A stretch of DNA of 64,000 nt from positions 1 to 64,000 of the forward strand of contig DATHDP010000127.1 of NCBI GenBank assembly GCA_035318985.1, given 5' to 3'. This DNA comes from VBAS01 sp035318985 (GTDB lineage: Bacteria; Bacteroidota; Bacteroidia; Chitinophagales; Chitinophagaceae). The first letter of the stretch is position 1, and every line of letters starts with the position of its first letter. Positions 33,952 to 43,695 of the stretch are shown here, in pieces. The notes under the pieces are model-generated. The model did not search any database, had not been told where the DNA came from, and saw nothing but the letters and a program-made list of their open reading frames with translations. The position numbers were made by a program, and so were the translations under genes.

Positions 33952-34259
33952 TTGGCGATTTTAACAGTAACACCATCTGGGATAAGCCGCGGCGAGAAGG
34001 AAATCATTCAACAGTAGTTGATTTTCTAAAAGCAAAGGGTATCTATAGCACTTATCACAAATTTTTCAACCAAAAACAAGGACAAGAGATACATAACACT
34101 TTGTTCATGTACAGGCACAATGACAAATCATATCATATTGATTATTGTTTTGCATCGGCTGATCTTATAAAAAAATTAAAGAGTGTTGAAGTGGGTGCAC
34201 ATAACAATTGGTCGAAACATAGTGACCACACTCCGCTAATTGTAACTTTCAATATTTAA
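33948..34259 (+). CDS. Endonuclease/exonuclease/phosphatase family, C-terminal part (frameshifted)
   Basis: These 103 residues are the second half of the EEP fold: IGDFNSN (catalytic Asp and Asn), YHIDYCFAS, and HSDHTPLIVTF (catalytic Asp/His pair) at the end. The ATG overlaps the stop of the first half as ATGA, so re-initiation could translate it, but alone it lacks the catalytic Glu. No regulatory signal is seen between the parts. The gene converges on recO with a four-base overlap. Confidence 0.8.
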   Translation: MIGDFNSNTIWDKPRREGNHSTVVDFLKAKGIYSTYHKFFNQKQGQEIHNTLFMYRHNDKSYHIDYCFASADLIKKLKSVEVGAHNNWSKHSDHTPLIVTFNI

Positions 34260-35002
34260 CCCAACACTTCCTTCAATACAGGCAGCGTCTTCATCGTTCC
34301 AAAATCCTGTATATGCAAAGCATAATAAGTTTCATAAGCAAATAACAACTGCCTGCGAAAATCATGATTGAGTTTTAGCTGTTCCAATTCTTCCGGTTGC
34401 ATCATTTTTAACAACTCACTTGTTACTTCTGCTTGCTTACCTTCCAAAAAATGAAAATGACCAGGACGTTCCGGAACAAACATTCCTTCCTGTAGGTCGA
34501 CTATTGAATTTTTATCTGAATATTCATCACTTATTCTAAAACCAAAGAAAACCGGCAAGTGTAAAGCAAAGAACAATGGAAAGTTTGCCATTACAGAGCC
34601 TGCGCTTTCATCCAAATGTATAAACGCATCCTCGCAAAATTCAAAAAGCTCAGAGTTAGCTTCGGGTTGCTTCAAACATTTTGTAAGTAATTCGATCATG
34701 AACAAAGCCACTGCGTTTTTCGGCACATCAGAAAAAATATGCTGATACAAATAAGACCACTTGAATTCTTTGATGCGATTCAAATGTTTAAGTTCGTTGT
34801 GATAAACCACGAGATCAAGAATTGCTGTCGGCTGAAAAAGATTCGCCTTGCCACTTCCCTTCTTTGTTGATGTTCTTACGCCATTCACCAAATAAGACTG
34901 TAAGCCAAAAAGTTCTGTAAACATGGTAACGATCAAACTTGTCTCGCCATATTTCACGGCTCGTAAAACGATCCCTTTTGTTTTATGTAGTTGCGAAGAC
35001 AT
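34256..35002 (-). CDS. recO: DNA repair protein RecO
   Basis: A 248-residue RecO that helps load RecA onto SSB-coated single strands with RecR. The N-terminal OB fold opens with HKTKGIVLRAVKYGETSLIVTMFTE (in part: GIVLRAVKYGETSLIV), followed by the KGSGKANLFQP loop and a helical C-terminal domain. The zinc-finger cysteines of some RecO proteins are absent; only two Cys appear, in the helical part. Its start codon shares one base with the stop of porZ, so the two genes form one unit, a neighbourhood I recognise from other Bacteroidota. Confidence 0.93.
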   Translation of the reverse strand: MSSQLHKTKGIVLRAVKYGETSLIVTMFTELFGLQSYLVNGVRTSTKKGSGKANLFQPTAILDLVVYHNELKHLNRIKEFKWSYLYQHIFSDVPKNAVALFMIELLTKCLKQPEANSELFEFCEDAFIHLDESAGSVMANFPLFFALHLPVFFGFRISDEYSDKNSIVDLQEGMFVPERPGHFHFLEGKQAEVTSELLKMMQPEELEQLKLNHDFRRQLLFAYETYYALHIQDFGTMKTLPVLKEVLG

Positions 35003-37317
35003 TATTTACTTATAAAAACAATTTTAGTTGCCAGGTTTTCTTTTCTTCCCTCATCACTTATCAAAACAAGATAAACTCCGCTTGAAATTCTTCTTCCTTT
35101 ATAATCTTTACCGTCCCAAACTGCTTGTCCACCTAATGCTTTTGTCTGATAAACGAGTCTCCCATCCATTTCAGTAATTTTTACAATTGCATTGTTCACC
35201 AAACCACGAATGGCAATTATGCCGCCATATCCCGGTGGCACAGGATTGGGGAATACTAATACACTACTATTTGTTTCACCACCGTCTGTCGCTGTACTTC
35301 TGAAAGAACAAATACCATTTGCGGTTGCAAAAAATATTTCCCCCGTTTTTCCATCAATAGCAATTCGCTTTACATCATTACTTAACAAAGGGCTATTTGT
35401 TTCTGTAAAGCGATAGATCACTTTATCGCCTTCGGAGCTAACGAGCCATGCACCATTTTTTGTTGCCACCCATTTTCTATCTGCACCATCTACAGCGATG
35501 CTTCTTACTTCTTCGCCCTTGAAAAGATATTGATTAAATCCGCCCTGCGTCACAACCGGTAAAACTGCATCGCAACCTTGGGATGAAAAAACATTTTGCG
35601 GACACTGAACAACACCGACCCCATCGCTTGTGCCGACCCAGATAAAACCATTTTTATCTTTTGCGATACTCAATACATTATTCGTTGGCAAATTTCCAAT
35701 TCCGGCGCCGCTTCTGTATAATTTCCATTTATCATCAGCTGTATTATCGATCGTTTTGTTATCATTAAAAACGATCAAGCCATTTCCTTTAGGAGAAGCG
35801 ATCCATTTCTGAGCTTCATCATCTACTATTATTTGCGAGGCAGCATTCTCATTTAAAGCAAATGGCGGCGCAAATGTTTTCCAGCTACCATCATTTTTTC
35901 TTACAATAATATTTTGTGCGGCGCCATAATTAGATATCCATAAATTATTTTCCTTATCGAATGCAAGACCGGATACACGATAGCTACCGGGATCAAATGT
36001 TGCTTGCCCTATTGGAGAATTCTGTTTGAAGACCTCAAAGCTATTTCCGGCTTTTATATGCAGCAATCCTCCGCCATATGAGCCAGTCCAGGTCGTTTCA
36101 TCCCGAGAATCAATTGCAACTGAGACCAGATCGGGCAAAGAATCAAGTTGAGCAAAATGTTTATTATTATAATTTGTCCATTGTCCTTCGGAAAATTTAT
36201 AAATACCGTCTTTATTATTTTGTTTTTGCCAATTTTCATTTACACTGCCAGCTGTTGCATAAAAGTTATTGTTTACAAAAACGATCTCTCCTGTCGCAAT
36301 TGATTGTGGTGAATTGAGATCATAATTTTCAAACCCGATTGACATAAACTTTGTCAATCCTCCGCTGCTATCAGCCACCCAATAATCATTACTCACCAAA
36401 ATTCCTTTCTTTGGCTGAACAATTGATCCGGATTGTTGAATAGCTCGTGAAATCGTTCCATCTGTATTTAATGAAGTGACCTTGACACTGCCATCATTCT
36501 TTTTTTGACAAACAATTATTTTACCCGAAGAAGAATTGATGTTTAGAATTCTCCATCCCAGTTCCGTAAAAAATAAATTCCAGTTGAGCCCGTTTAGCAC
36601 AAACACAGAATCATTTTTTGAAACAAATATTTTACTCTGAACATTGATGACATTATTACAAACTCCCGTAGTTAATCCATTTACACCGCTAATATTTTGC
36701 CAGTTCAAATAATTAGCAGGATCAACAGTATTTATGGAGGTGATCTTTAACCCTTCATCGGTGGCTGCATAAAAAAAAGAATTATCAACAGTAAAGCCAT
36801 TTACTTTTACCTGTCCTCCATTGTTACCGATAAACCAGGAATCTTTTACTTCATATTTATCTGCATCAATCACAACTACGCCAAGCCCGGTCGAGACATA
36901 AAAATATTTCCCTGAAGAAAAAACATTGTAAATGGTTTTATCACCAACAATATTATCAAGTTTGATCTCCGGCACATTAAAAATATCGTTGCGATAAACA
37001 ATATCAATATTGCTATTGCGATAACCGATAAATAATTTATCACTTAGTTCATTATAATTAATAGCCGAAACCCCGGTTTCATTCAACCCATTTATCCTGC
37101 TCATTCTTGAAACTGAATTTTCAGACAGGTCAATATTAAAAACACTGTAAGGTGTGGCGCAAAAAATTTTATTGTTTCCTGCCGAAACATCGATGGCGGA
37201 ATGATAAGGCAAATGATCTCGCCATTGACCGACCGGTGGGATCGAATCCTGGGAAATGCTTTTAGAAAAAAAGCTAAATAGAGTATATAATGTAAATATG
37301 GTTTTTTGCAAACTCAC
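35002..37317 (-). CDS. porZ: Type IX secretion system surface protein PorZ
   Basis: A 771-residue secreted protein with a signal peptide (about 1-22). Two beta-propeller regions follow, with many two-component-regulator-type blade motifs (NNLWISNYG, GFIWVGTSDGVG, DRKWVATKNGAWL). The C-terminal domain of about 85 residues (FPNPVPPGYGGIIAIRGL ... GVYLVLISDEG) resembles a T9SS sorting domain. The first propeller begins VGQWRDHLPYHSAIDVSAGNNKIFCAT, the PorZ N-terminal pattern (in part: WRDHLPYHSA). In Porphyromonas, PorZ sits in the attachment complex with PorU, PorV and PorQ. Length matches known PorZ (about 776). It overlaps recO by one base. Confidence 0.88.
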   Translation of the reverse strand: MSLQKTIFTLYTLFSFFSKSISQDSIPPVGQWRDHLPYHSAIDVSAGNNKIFCATPYSVFNIDLSENSVSRMSRINGLNETGVSAINYNELSDKLFIGYRNSNIDIVYRNDIFNVPEIKLDNIVGDKTIYNVFSSGKYFYVSTGLGVVVIDADKYEVKDSWFIGNNGGQVKVNGFTVDNSFFYAATDEGLKITSINTVDPANYLNWQNISGVNGLTTGVCNNVINVQSKIFVSKNDSVFVLNGLNWNLFFTELGWRILNINSSSGKIIVCQKKNDGSVKVTSLNTDGTISRAIQQSGSIVQPKKGILVSNDYWVADSSGGLTKFMSIGFENYDLNSPQSIATGEIVFVNNNFYATAGSVNENWQKQNNKDGIYKFSEGQWTNYNNKHFAQLDSLPDLVSVAIDSRDETTWTGSYGGGLLHIKAGNSFEVFKQNSPIGQATFDPGSYRVSGLAFDKENNLWISNYGAAQNIIVRKNDGSWKTFAPPFALNENAASQIIVDDEAQKWIASPKGNGLIVFNDNKTIDNTADDKWKLYRSGAGIGNLPTNNVLSIAKDKNGFIWVGTSDGVGVVQCPQNVFSSQGCDAVLPVVTQGGFNQYLFKGEEVRSIAVDGADRKWVATKNGAWLVSSEGDKVIYRFTETNSPLLSNDVKRIAIDGKTGEIFFATANGICSFRSTATDGGETNSSVLVFPNPVPPGYGGIIAIRGLVNNAIVKITEMDGRLVYQTKALGGQAVWDGKDYKGRRISSGVYLVLISDEGRKENLATKIVFISK

Positions 37318-37420
37318 CTTTCAAAAATATCACTCTTAATCTAAATCGATATAATGGTTTAACGGGTCGTTCAGTCATTTTTCTGTTTCTTTGCGCAGTT
37401 TCTGACTTCAACGAACAATT

Positions 37421-39742
37421 ATGTGGAATACTCTCGGCCGGTTTATACTAAAATACAGGATACCATTATTAGTTCTTTTGCTGGGGGCTACCGCTTTCAT
37501 GGTTTATAAAGCAAAAGAGCTTCAATTGGGTTATGAATTTGCGAATGCCATTCCCACAGATCATCCCAAGTTCAAGGCCTACCAGGAATTCAGAAAAAAA
37601 TTTGGCGAAGATGGCAACATGCTTGTCATAGGTATACAAACTGATAAACTTTTCGAAGAAAAAATTTTTAATGATTATGCCCGGCTTGTAAATGACATCA
37701 AAAGTGTAAAAGGCGTAGAAGATGTAATCTCAATAATTACTGCCGTTAACCTTATAAAAGATTCAGCAACAGAAAAACTAGGTCCACAGGCGATATTTGA
37801 AAAGGGGCCGCTTTCGCAAGCCGGGATCGATAGCTCCAGAAAAGTTTTTTATAGTCTTCCATTTTATCGGGGTTTGTTATACAATCCTGATTCAAATGCG
37901 TGGTTGCTCGGAGTACATATAAATAAGGGTATACTGGCATCGAAAGCAAGAGAAAAAACAGTGGCAGAGATAACATCCTTAACTGATGCGTTCAGTAAAA
38001 ACCATTCCTTAGAAACTCATTTAAGTGGTTTGCCACTCATTCGCACAGTATTAGCAAAAAGGATTGCCGACGAAATGCAATGGTTCCTTCTTATATCGAT
38101 TGTTCTTTCTGCGGTTATCTTATTACTTTTTTTTAAATCTTTTGGCAGCATGCTGCTATCGATTGTAGTGGTTGGTATTGGCGTAGTATGGAGCCTGGGC
38201 ACAATGGTATTGTTGGGCTACAAGATCACTTTGCTTACAGCCCTTATTCCACCATTAATTGTAGTGATTGGCATCCCCAACTGCATTTATTTCCTGAATA
38301 AATTTCACGTTTCGTATAATGAAACAGGTGATAAATCAAAAGCACTTGTAAAAATGGTGGACCGCATGGGGATCGTTACGTTATTTTGCAACATCTCCGC
38401 TGCTATTGGTTTTGCTGTTTTCTTTTTAACACGTAGCCAGGTATTAAAAGAATTTGGCGCTGTTGCCGGTCTTAATATTATGGCGCTGTTTTTTATCTCT
38501 CTTATTTTGATCCCTTCTGCATTAAGTTTTTTTTCGCCACCCAAATCCCGGCATACAAAATACCTGGATAATCCAAGGCTAAGAAGATGGCTTGACAGGT
38601 TGGAACGCTGGTCGCTCAATAACAGGAAATTTATTTATACAATGACTATTGCCATTTTAGTTGTTTCTATAATGGGAATATTAAGATTAGAAAGTAACGG
38701 CTATATTGTAGATGATCTTCCAAAAACAGATAAGATATATACTGACCTGAAATTTTTTGAAAGGAATTTCAAAGGAGTAATGCCGCTTGAAATAGTTATT
38801 GATACAAAAAAGAAAAGAGGTGTAACACGAAGCCTTTCCACTCTTTTAAAAATCGATTCCCTTTCACAATTTTTAGCAGCAATGCCCGAAATAGGCAGAC
38901 CGCTAAATATCACTGAAGGATTAAAATTTGCTAAGCAGGCTTTCTATGAAGGAGATACGGCAAGCTATTCAGCTCCTACCGAGTTTGACATGGTCCCGCT
39001 AAAATCTTACCTGGAGTTCAAACCTGATTCAGGCAGCAAAGAAAATTCTTTTGGAAAACTTCTTTCTTCTTTTATTGATAGCAACAAACAGGAAGCAAGA
39101 ATAAGTGTAAGCATGCGTGATGTAGGCAGCTATCGTTTACCTCAAATACTCGATACGATCCAGAAAAAAGCCGATCAAATTTTTGATACAACAAATTATC
39201 ACGTACAGCTTACCGGCGCCAGTGTTACTTTTCTTACTGGCAGCAATTTTATCATCAATGGCTTAAAGGAAAGTATAATGTGGGCATTTATATTAATAGC
39301 CGTTTGCATGATGTACCTGTTCCGTTCTTTCAGGATTTTAGTGTGTTCATTAATACCGAATATCATTCCATTAGTGATCACGGCAGGGGTAATGGGATGG
39401 CTTGGTGTAAGAATAAAACCTTCTACTGTTTTAATTTTCAGTGTTGCGCTTGGTATTGCTATCGATGTCACTATCCGTTTTCTTATAAATTATAAACAGG
39501 AATTGCCGCGTCTTCACTATGATATGAAGCGTACGGTGATCCAGACAATTCATAGTACCGGCATCAGTATTATTTATACGTCCCTTGTACTTATTGCAGG
39601 CTTTATCATTTTTTGTTTCAGTGGGTTTGGTGGCACACAATCTCTCGGATGGCTTACTTCGCTTACACTTGTCACTGCTACTATTACCAATCTTGTATTA
39701 TTGCCTTCGTTGCTGATCACATTTATAAAGAAAAAGAAATAA
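37421..39742 (+). CDS. RND/MMPL-family exporter
   Basis: A 773-residue protein of the resistance-nodulation-division superfamily (MMPL type). It shows the internal duplication of the fold: one helix, a large periplasmic loop, then five helices, twice. Each half has the conserved helix cluster (FLTALIPPLIVVIGIPNCIYFLNKFH-like in half one, in part: PPLIVVIGIPNCIYFL; IFSVALGIAIDVTIRFL in half two). Asp in the latter may carry protons. Such single-gene exporters move lipids, hopanoids or drugs; no membrane-fusion or outer-membrane partner is adjacent, so the substrate is open. Confidence 0.9.
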   Translation: MWNTLGRFILKYRIPLLVLLLGATAFMVYKAKELQLGYEFANAIPTDHPKFKAYQEFRKKFGEDGNMLVIGIQTDKLFEEKIFNDYARLVNDIKSVKGVEDVISIITAVNLIKDSATEKLGPQAIFEKGPLSQAGIDSSRKVFYSLPFYRGLLYNPDSNAWLLGVHINKGILASKAREKTVAEITSLTDAFSKNHSLETHLSGLPLIRTVLAKRIADEMQWFLLISIVLSAVILLLFFKSFGSMLLSIVVVGIGVVWSLGTMVLLGYKITLLTALIPPLIVVIGIPNCIYFLNKFHVSYNETGDKSKALVKMVDRMGIVTLFCNISAAIGFAVFFLTRSQVLKEFGAVAGLNIMALFFISLILIPSALSFFSPPKSRHTKYLDNPRLRRWLDRLERWSLNNRKFIYTMTIAILVVSIMGILRLESNGYIVDDLPKTDKIYTDLKFFERNFKGVMPLEIVIDTKKKRGVTRSLSTLLKIDSLSQFLAAMPEIGRPLNITEGLKFAKQAFYEGDTASYSAPTEFDMVPLKSYLEFKPDSGSKENSFGKLLSSFIDSNKQEARISVSMRDVGSYRLPQILDTIQKKADQIFDTTNYHVQLTGASVTFLTGSNFIINGLKESIMWAFILIAVCMMYLFRSFRILVCSLIPNIIPLVITAGVMGWLGVRIKPSTVLIFSVALGIAIDVTIRFLINYKQELPRLHYDMKRTVIQTIHSTGISIIYTSLVLIAGFIIFCFSGFGGTQSLGWLTSLTLVTATITNLVLLPSLLITFIKKKK

Positions 39743-39755
39743 GCATTGATAAATG

Positions 39756-39785
39756 AAAAAGGGTTGCCAAATGGCAACCCTTTTC
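39756..39785. terminator. Bidirectional terminator between RND and TlpA genes
   Basis: A perfect stem GGGTTGCC/GGCAACCC with AAAT loop is flanked by A5 and T4, so it works for both converging genes. Confidence 0.9.
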
Positions 39786-39802
39786 TATTTGAGAGATACG
39801 AT

Positions 39803-40960
39803 TCAATTTAAAAACTCCTGTAGCTTTTGTTCCAATGCATTGCCGCGAAGATTTTCTGCAACAACTTTTCCATCAGGATCAACTAAAACATTAAAAGGAA
39901 TACCACTCAACTGGTACAGAGGCACCACTTCACTTTGCCAATACTTAAGATCACTTATATGCGTCCACGTTAAATTATCTTCCTTTATTGCTTGTGTCCA
40001 GGCCTCTTTTTGTCCGGGGCGATCAAGTGAGACACCAAGTATCGTAAAATTTTTATTTTTGAATTGATTAAACGCCTGCACAACGTTAGGGTTTTCTCTT
40101 CTGCATGGACCACACCAGCTTGCCCAAAAATCAACAAGCACATATTTACCACGAAATGAACTTAACTTAACAGTCCTGCCTTCAGTATCTGGTAAAGAAA
40201 TTTCTGGAGCTGTTTTTCCTACCCATAATGTTTTTGGGATTGTAGATTCAACTGAATTTCGAATACCAGCTATGTCCGTACGTTCTGGAAATTTATTAAG
40301 CACATCAGTTAGTAAACCAACAACCTCTGTATCAGTAAAACCATTTACTCTGAAATTCTGATCGCGGGCCATCCCCTGGTAAGTAGAAAGAATAAATAAT
40401 GCCAGTGAAGAGTTCGTGGCTTGCTGAACTGTTTGCTGAGTGAAAGTTTTTTCGTCTTTTGAAATTTGTTTCTCCTGTTTGTTGAGGTTTTGTGTCAAAG
40501 CCGAATCACCATTATTTCTTTTGACGCTATCGATCTGGAAATAAATATTAAACCGGTCCTTTTGCATCCCGCTTATTTTAGCAAGATATTCCTGTATCGA
40601 TTTACTGGCTTTGGACCCTGTCACATTATAAAAATCAGTTCGGTTGGCGAAGTCTACATCAACATTGATCTTCGAAGCATCATTTATAAGGGTCACAAAC
40701 TGCGATACATCATTTTGTAAAAGCAGATTATAAACAGCATCCTTAGGTGCATCCAAACTTATAGAGAACTTACCATCTGCAGTAATAGCAGAGGAGTCTT
40801 TCAATGTCTTTTTCCCTGTTGTAATATCCGATTCTTCAATATAGACAACTTTTGAGGGAGCATTATGCAAAACACCTGAAACAGTAAATGTTTTACTTTC
40901 CTTCTCCTTACACGAAGCCAACAAAGAGATCACTAACACTGGTAAAACGATCTTTCGCAT
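39803..40960 (-). CDS. TlpA-like thiol-disulfide oxidoreductase lipoprotein (DUF4369)
   Basis: A 385-residue envelope protein. The N-terminus MRKIVLPVLVISLLASC is a lipoprotein signal (Cys 17). Next comes a DUF4369 domain (about 25-125, FTVSGVLHNAPSKVVYIEE, in part), a helical linker (about 130-230), and a thioredoxin domain with the active site WASWCGPCRRENP and the cis-Pro region LSGIPFNVLVDPDG. It should reduce disulfides in periplasmic proteins or heme-ligation substrates. The architecture is very common in Bacteroidota. It lies 13 bases downstream of gatB. Confidence 0.93.
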   Translation of the reverse strand: MRKIVLPVLVISLLASCKEKESKTFTVSGVLHNAPSKVVYIEESDITTGKKTLKDSSAITADGKFSISLDAPKDAVYNLLLQNDVSQFVTLINDASKINVDVDFANRTDFYNVTGSKASKSIQEYLAKISGMQKDRFNIYFQIDSVKRNNGDSALTQNLNKQEKQISKDEKTFTQQTVQQATNSSLALFILSTYQGMARDQNFRVNGFTDTEVVGLLTDVLNKFPERTDIAGIRNSVESTIPKTLWVGKTAPEISLPDTEGRTVKLSSFRGKYVLVDFWASWCGPCRRENPNVVQAFNQFKNKNFTILGVSLDRPGQKEAWTQAIKEDNLTWTHISDLKYWQSEVVPLYQLSGIPFNVLVDPDGKVVAENLRGNALEQKLQEFLN

Positions 40961-40972
40961 ACACTAATTATT

Positions 40973-42445
40973 TTAACTATTCAGTTTTTGACTTAAAATT
41001 TCATTTACAACTTTTGGGTCGGCTTTTCCCTTTGATCTTTTTATTACCTCACCTACAAACAATGCCAATAAGCCTTTTTTCCCTTTTCTGTACTCTTTCA
41101 CTTTATCTTCAAACTGCAAAAGTACAGCATCAGCAATTGGGAGAATATAATCTGAGTTGCTATCCATTAGCAAGTTCATTTTACCTGCTTGCGGCAATGG
41201 ATCTGTGCCTGGATCTGCTATCAGCACAGGAAATATTTTTGACGAGGCTCCAGAAAAACTAAGCTTGTTTTCCTCTACTAACTTTATAAGTAAACTAAGT
41301 TTTGCAGGTGATACAGGAAATTCGCTTATGTTTTTATTCTCATCATTTAGCCATGTTTTTACTGGACCAAGCATCCAGTTAGCCGCCGATTTTGGTTTTA
41401 TACCTGCGTTACTTCCATTTGCGTTATTTGATTGAATAAGTCGCTCAAAATAATTCGAGAAATCTTTTTCTTCTGTTAAAGCAGCTGCATCATATTCACT
41501 CAGCTGGTATGTCGAAGTATATTTTTTTATTCTTTCTCGTTGCAGTACCGGTAAGCTAGCTTTTATTGATGTAATGAGATCATCAGTAAGATCGAATGGA
41601 GTAAGATCTGGCTCAGGAAAATAACGATAGTCTTCTGCATCTTCTTTATCACGAATGGCAAAGGTTGTTCCGTTAGCCGCATCAAAGCTTCTTGTTTGCT
41701 GTTGTATAGTTTCTCCATTTTCTAATAATTTGATCAAACGATCTGCCTCATATTCAATAGCGGTCTTTACATTTCGCATTGAATTAAGGTTTTTTACTTC
41801 CACTCTTGTACCGAGTTTAGTATCTCCCATTTTTCTTACAGAAATATTTGCATCACATCGAAGACTTCCTTCTTCCATATTCCCGTCACAAATTTCTAAA
41901 TAGCGAACAAGTTTGCGTAGCTCAGTTAAATATGCATACGCTTCATCTCCACTTATCAGATCAGGTTCGGTAACGATCTCCAGCAATGGAACTCCGGCCC
42001 GGTTATAATCAAGTGCGGTTTCATTATCGTAAACGTCGTGCAGACTTTTTCCTGCATCTTCTTCCATGTGTATCCTTGTCAGTTGTACATCCTTGTCACC
42101 AGTTGCAGTTTTAATTGTTACATATCCACCTTTGCAAATAGGTGTTGTATGTTGTGATACCTGGTAACCTTTGGGAAGATCAGGATAGAAATAATTTTTG
42201 CGTGCAAAATAATTTTGTTTCTCAATTTCAGAATGACAGGCAAGACCAAGTTTTACAGCAAAGCCGATCGCTTCTTCATTCATCTTTGGCAATGTGCCCG
42301 GATGGGCAAGCGTTATCGGGCTGATATTTGTATTTGGTTCGTCACCAAAAAACGAACTATCTCCACAAAATAATTTGCTGCGTGTAAGAAGCCTTGCATG
42401 AACTTCAAGCCCTACTACTATTTGATATCCCTGTTTTGCTTCCAT
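40973..42445 (-). CDS. gatB: Aspartyl/glutamyl-tRNA amidotransferase subunit B
   Basis: GatB amidates Glu-tRNA(Gln) or Asp-tRNA(Asn) with GatA and GatC; no glutaminyl-tRNA route can be judged from here. The protein (490 residues from ATG 42445, MEAKQGYQIVVGLEVHARL) shows the GatB marks GLEVHARL, HPGTLPKMNEEA, FYPDLPKGYQVSQ, RIHMEEDAGKS and DYNRAGVPLLEIVTEPD. The tail domain (about 335-490) binds tRNA. The frame runs ten codons further up, but a TATTTTTG promoter motif lies within that extension, which favours the shorter start. Confidence 0.96.
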   Translation of the reverse strand: MEAKQGYQIVVGLEVHARLLTRSKLFCGDSSFFGDEPNTNISPITLAHPGTLPKMNEEAIGFAVKLGLACHSEIEKQNYFARKNYFYPDLPKGYQVSQHTTPICKGGYVTIKTATGDKDVQLTRIHMEEDAGKSLHDVYDNETALDYNRAGVPLLEIVTEPDLISGDEAYAYLTELRKLVRYLEICDGNMEEGSLRCDANISVRKMGDTKLGTRVEVKNLNSMRNVKTAIEYEADRLIKLLENGETIQQQTRSFDAANGTTFAIRDKEDAEDYRYFPEPDLTPFDLTDDLITSIKASLPVLQRERIKKYTSTYQLSEYDAAALTEEKDFSNYFERLIQSNNANGSNAGIKPKSAANWMLGPVKTWLNDENKNISEFPVSPAKLSLLIKLVEENKLSFSGASSKIFPVLIADPGTDPLPQAGKMNLLMDSNSDYILPIADAVLLQFEDKVKEYRKGKKGLLALFVGEVIKRSKGKADPKVVNEILSQKLNS

Positions 42446-42459
42446 TTTTAATAAGACGG

Positions 42460-42467
42460 CAAAAATA
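42460..42467 (-). promoter_or_regulatory. -7 promoter element of gatB
   Basis: TATTTTTG on the minus strand matches TAnnTTTG, 14 bases upstream of the ATG at 42445. No clear -33 element. Confidence 0.55.
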
Positions 42468-42497
42468 CACATCAATTTTTTAAGAGCTTTGAAATAT

Positions 42498-42529
42498 AAA
42501 AAAGCCGTCCCGATAAATCGGGACGGCTT
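42498..42529 (-). terminator. Terminator of the PDZ-protein gene
   Basis: Perfect 13-base arms AAGCCGTCCCGAT and ATCGGGACGGCTT with a two-base centre; on the minus strand the stem is followed by TTTT. It separates the PDZ gene from gatB. Confidence 0.88.
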
Positions 42530-42550
42530 AAAAGATAAAATATGTTGATC

Positions 42551-43579
42551 TTAAAGGTCTGCTGTTTTCAGCTTACGGGGCATTTTCACTTCAACAGTTT
42601 GCACTTTGCCATCCCTCTTTATTTTCAAACTGATAGTTGGTTTGTCTTTATTTTCTTTCACCAGCTTAGCCACTTCGTCAGCGCTGTTCACTTCAGTACC
42701 ATTGAAATTTGTTATGATATCATTTTCTTTCAATCCTGCTTTTGCAGCATTGCTTTCATCATCCACATCAATCACTTTCACACCCTTACCGTCATCAGTA
42801 TCCTGAACAGATAAGCCTAATCTTGGTGCACCACCAGAATATGACCATGCCTGTCCACGCATGCGTGGCATTGCCTGGATCTTTGGGGCAAGCATTTCAT
42901 AATCGGGCATTTCCATTTTAAAATTTTGACCAGGCCCATAACTAAATGAGCTAACCCCTTTCCATTTGCCCAACTCTGCTGTTACTTTCTGTTCTTTTTT
43001 ATCTCTTAATAATGTAACAGCTACTTTTTCTCCTGGTTTGTGTTTGCGTACTGCTTCCGATAATTGATCCGGGTCTTCAATTTTTGTATCACCAATTTTT
43101 GTGATAATATCACCTTCTTTGATACCAGCTTTCTTCGCTGCGCTTTCATCAGTTATTTCGGTCACTTTCACACCGCCTTCTACTTCTTCAGTCACAACAC
43201 CAAGCATTGCACGGTCTTCCTCCACATGATACATGTTAAATCCATCTCCATTGTCCCAGTTAAAATTTTGACTGCCTGCTCGTGTTCTCGCAGTACCGTA
43301 ATTTAATCCTTCCATCGTCTTGTATTTACCACGATGAACTGTAATGTCACCGTCCTTCAGATCTTCGATAGGTTTTCCATTAACTGTTATTTTATCGCCA
43401 TTGATCTCAACAACGGTTTTTGTTTTATCATCGCTTTTCCGGATGATAGTGATCTCTTCAACTTCTTTTTTTGTATCCTTACTCTCTTTTTCTTTTGTTT
43501 TCACGTCCTGTGCAAATGATGGAAAAGCAAATGTTGCGAGTAAAGCAGGGATCGCAAACCTTAAAGCAAATCGTTTCAT
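42551..43579 (-). CDS. Secreted protein with two PDZ domains
   Basis: A 342-residue exported protein with a signal peptide (about 1-23, ending SFAQ). A Lys/Glu/Thr-rich linker region follows, then two PDZ domains: about 128-210 (LGVVTEEVEGGVKVTEI, AAKKAGIKEGDIITKIGD) and about 255-335 (RLGLSVQDTDDGKGVKV, AAKAGLKENDIITNFNG). No protease domain (HtrA His-Asp-Ser) is present, so it may be a chaperone-like or adaptor protein recognising C-termini in the envelope. Its transcript starts near a TATATTTG motif and a small hairpin. Confidence 0.88.
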   Translation of the reverse strand: MKRFALRFAIPALLATFAFPSFAQDVKTKEKESKDTKKEVEEITIIRKSDDKTKTVVEINGDKITVNGKPIEDLKDGDITVHRGKYKTMEGLNYGTARTRAGSQNFNWDNGDGFNMYHVEEDRAMLGVVTEEVEGGVKVTEITDESAAKKAGIKEGDIITKIGDTKIEDPDQLSEAVRKHKPGEKVAVTLLRDKKEQKVTAELGKWKGVSSFSYGPGQNFKMEMPDYEMLAPKIQAMPRMRGQAWSYSGGAPRLGLSVQDTDDGKGVKVIDVDDESNAAKAGLKENDIITNFNGTEVNSADEVAKLVKENKDKPTISLKIKRDGKVQTVEVKMPRKLKTADL

Positions 43580-43599
43580 AAAATGTATTTTTTTATTTC

Positions 43600-43627
43600 C
43601 TACGTTTTTTTTCGTAGACCAAATATA
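43600..43627 (-). promoter_or_regulatory. -7 element and 5' hairpin of the PDZ-protein gene
   Basis: TATATTTG (43620-43627, minus strand) matches TAnnTTTG. Directly downstream CTACG and CGTAG (43600-43617) form a 5-bp hairpin with an A8 loop, close to the predicted mRNA start. Confidence 0.55.
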
Positions 43628-43695
43628 AAGACTTTTTTTGGAATACGAAATGTTTCGGAAGTGTTAAATAGCCATCCGCTATCCAAATGGTTATT

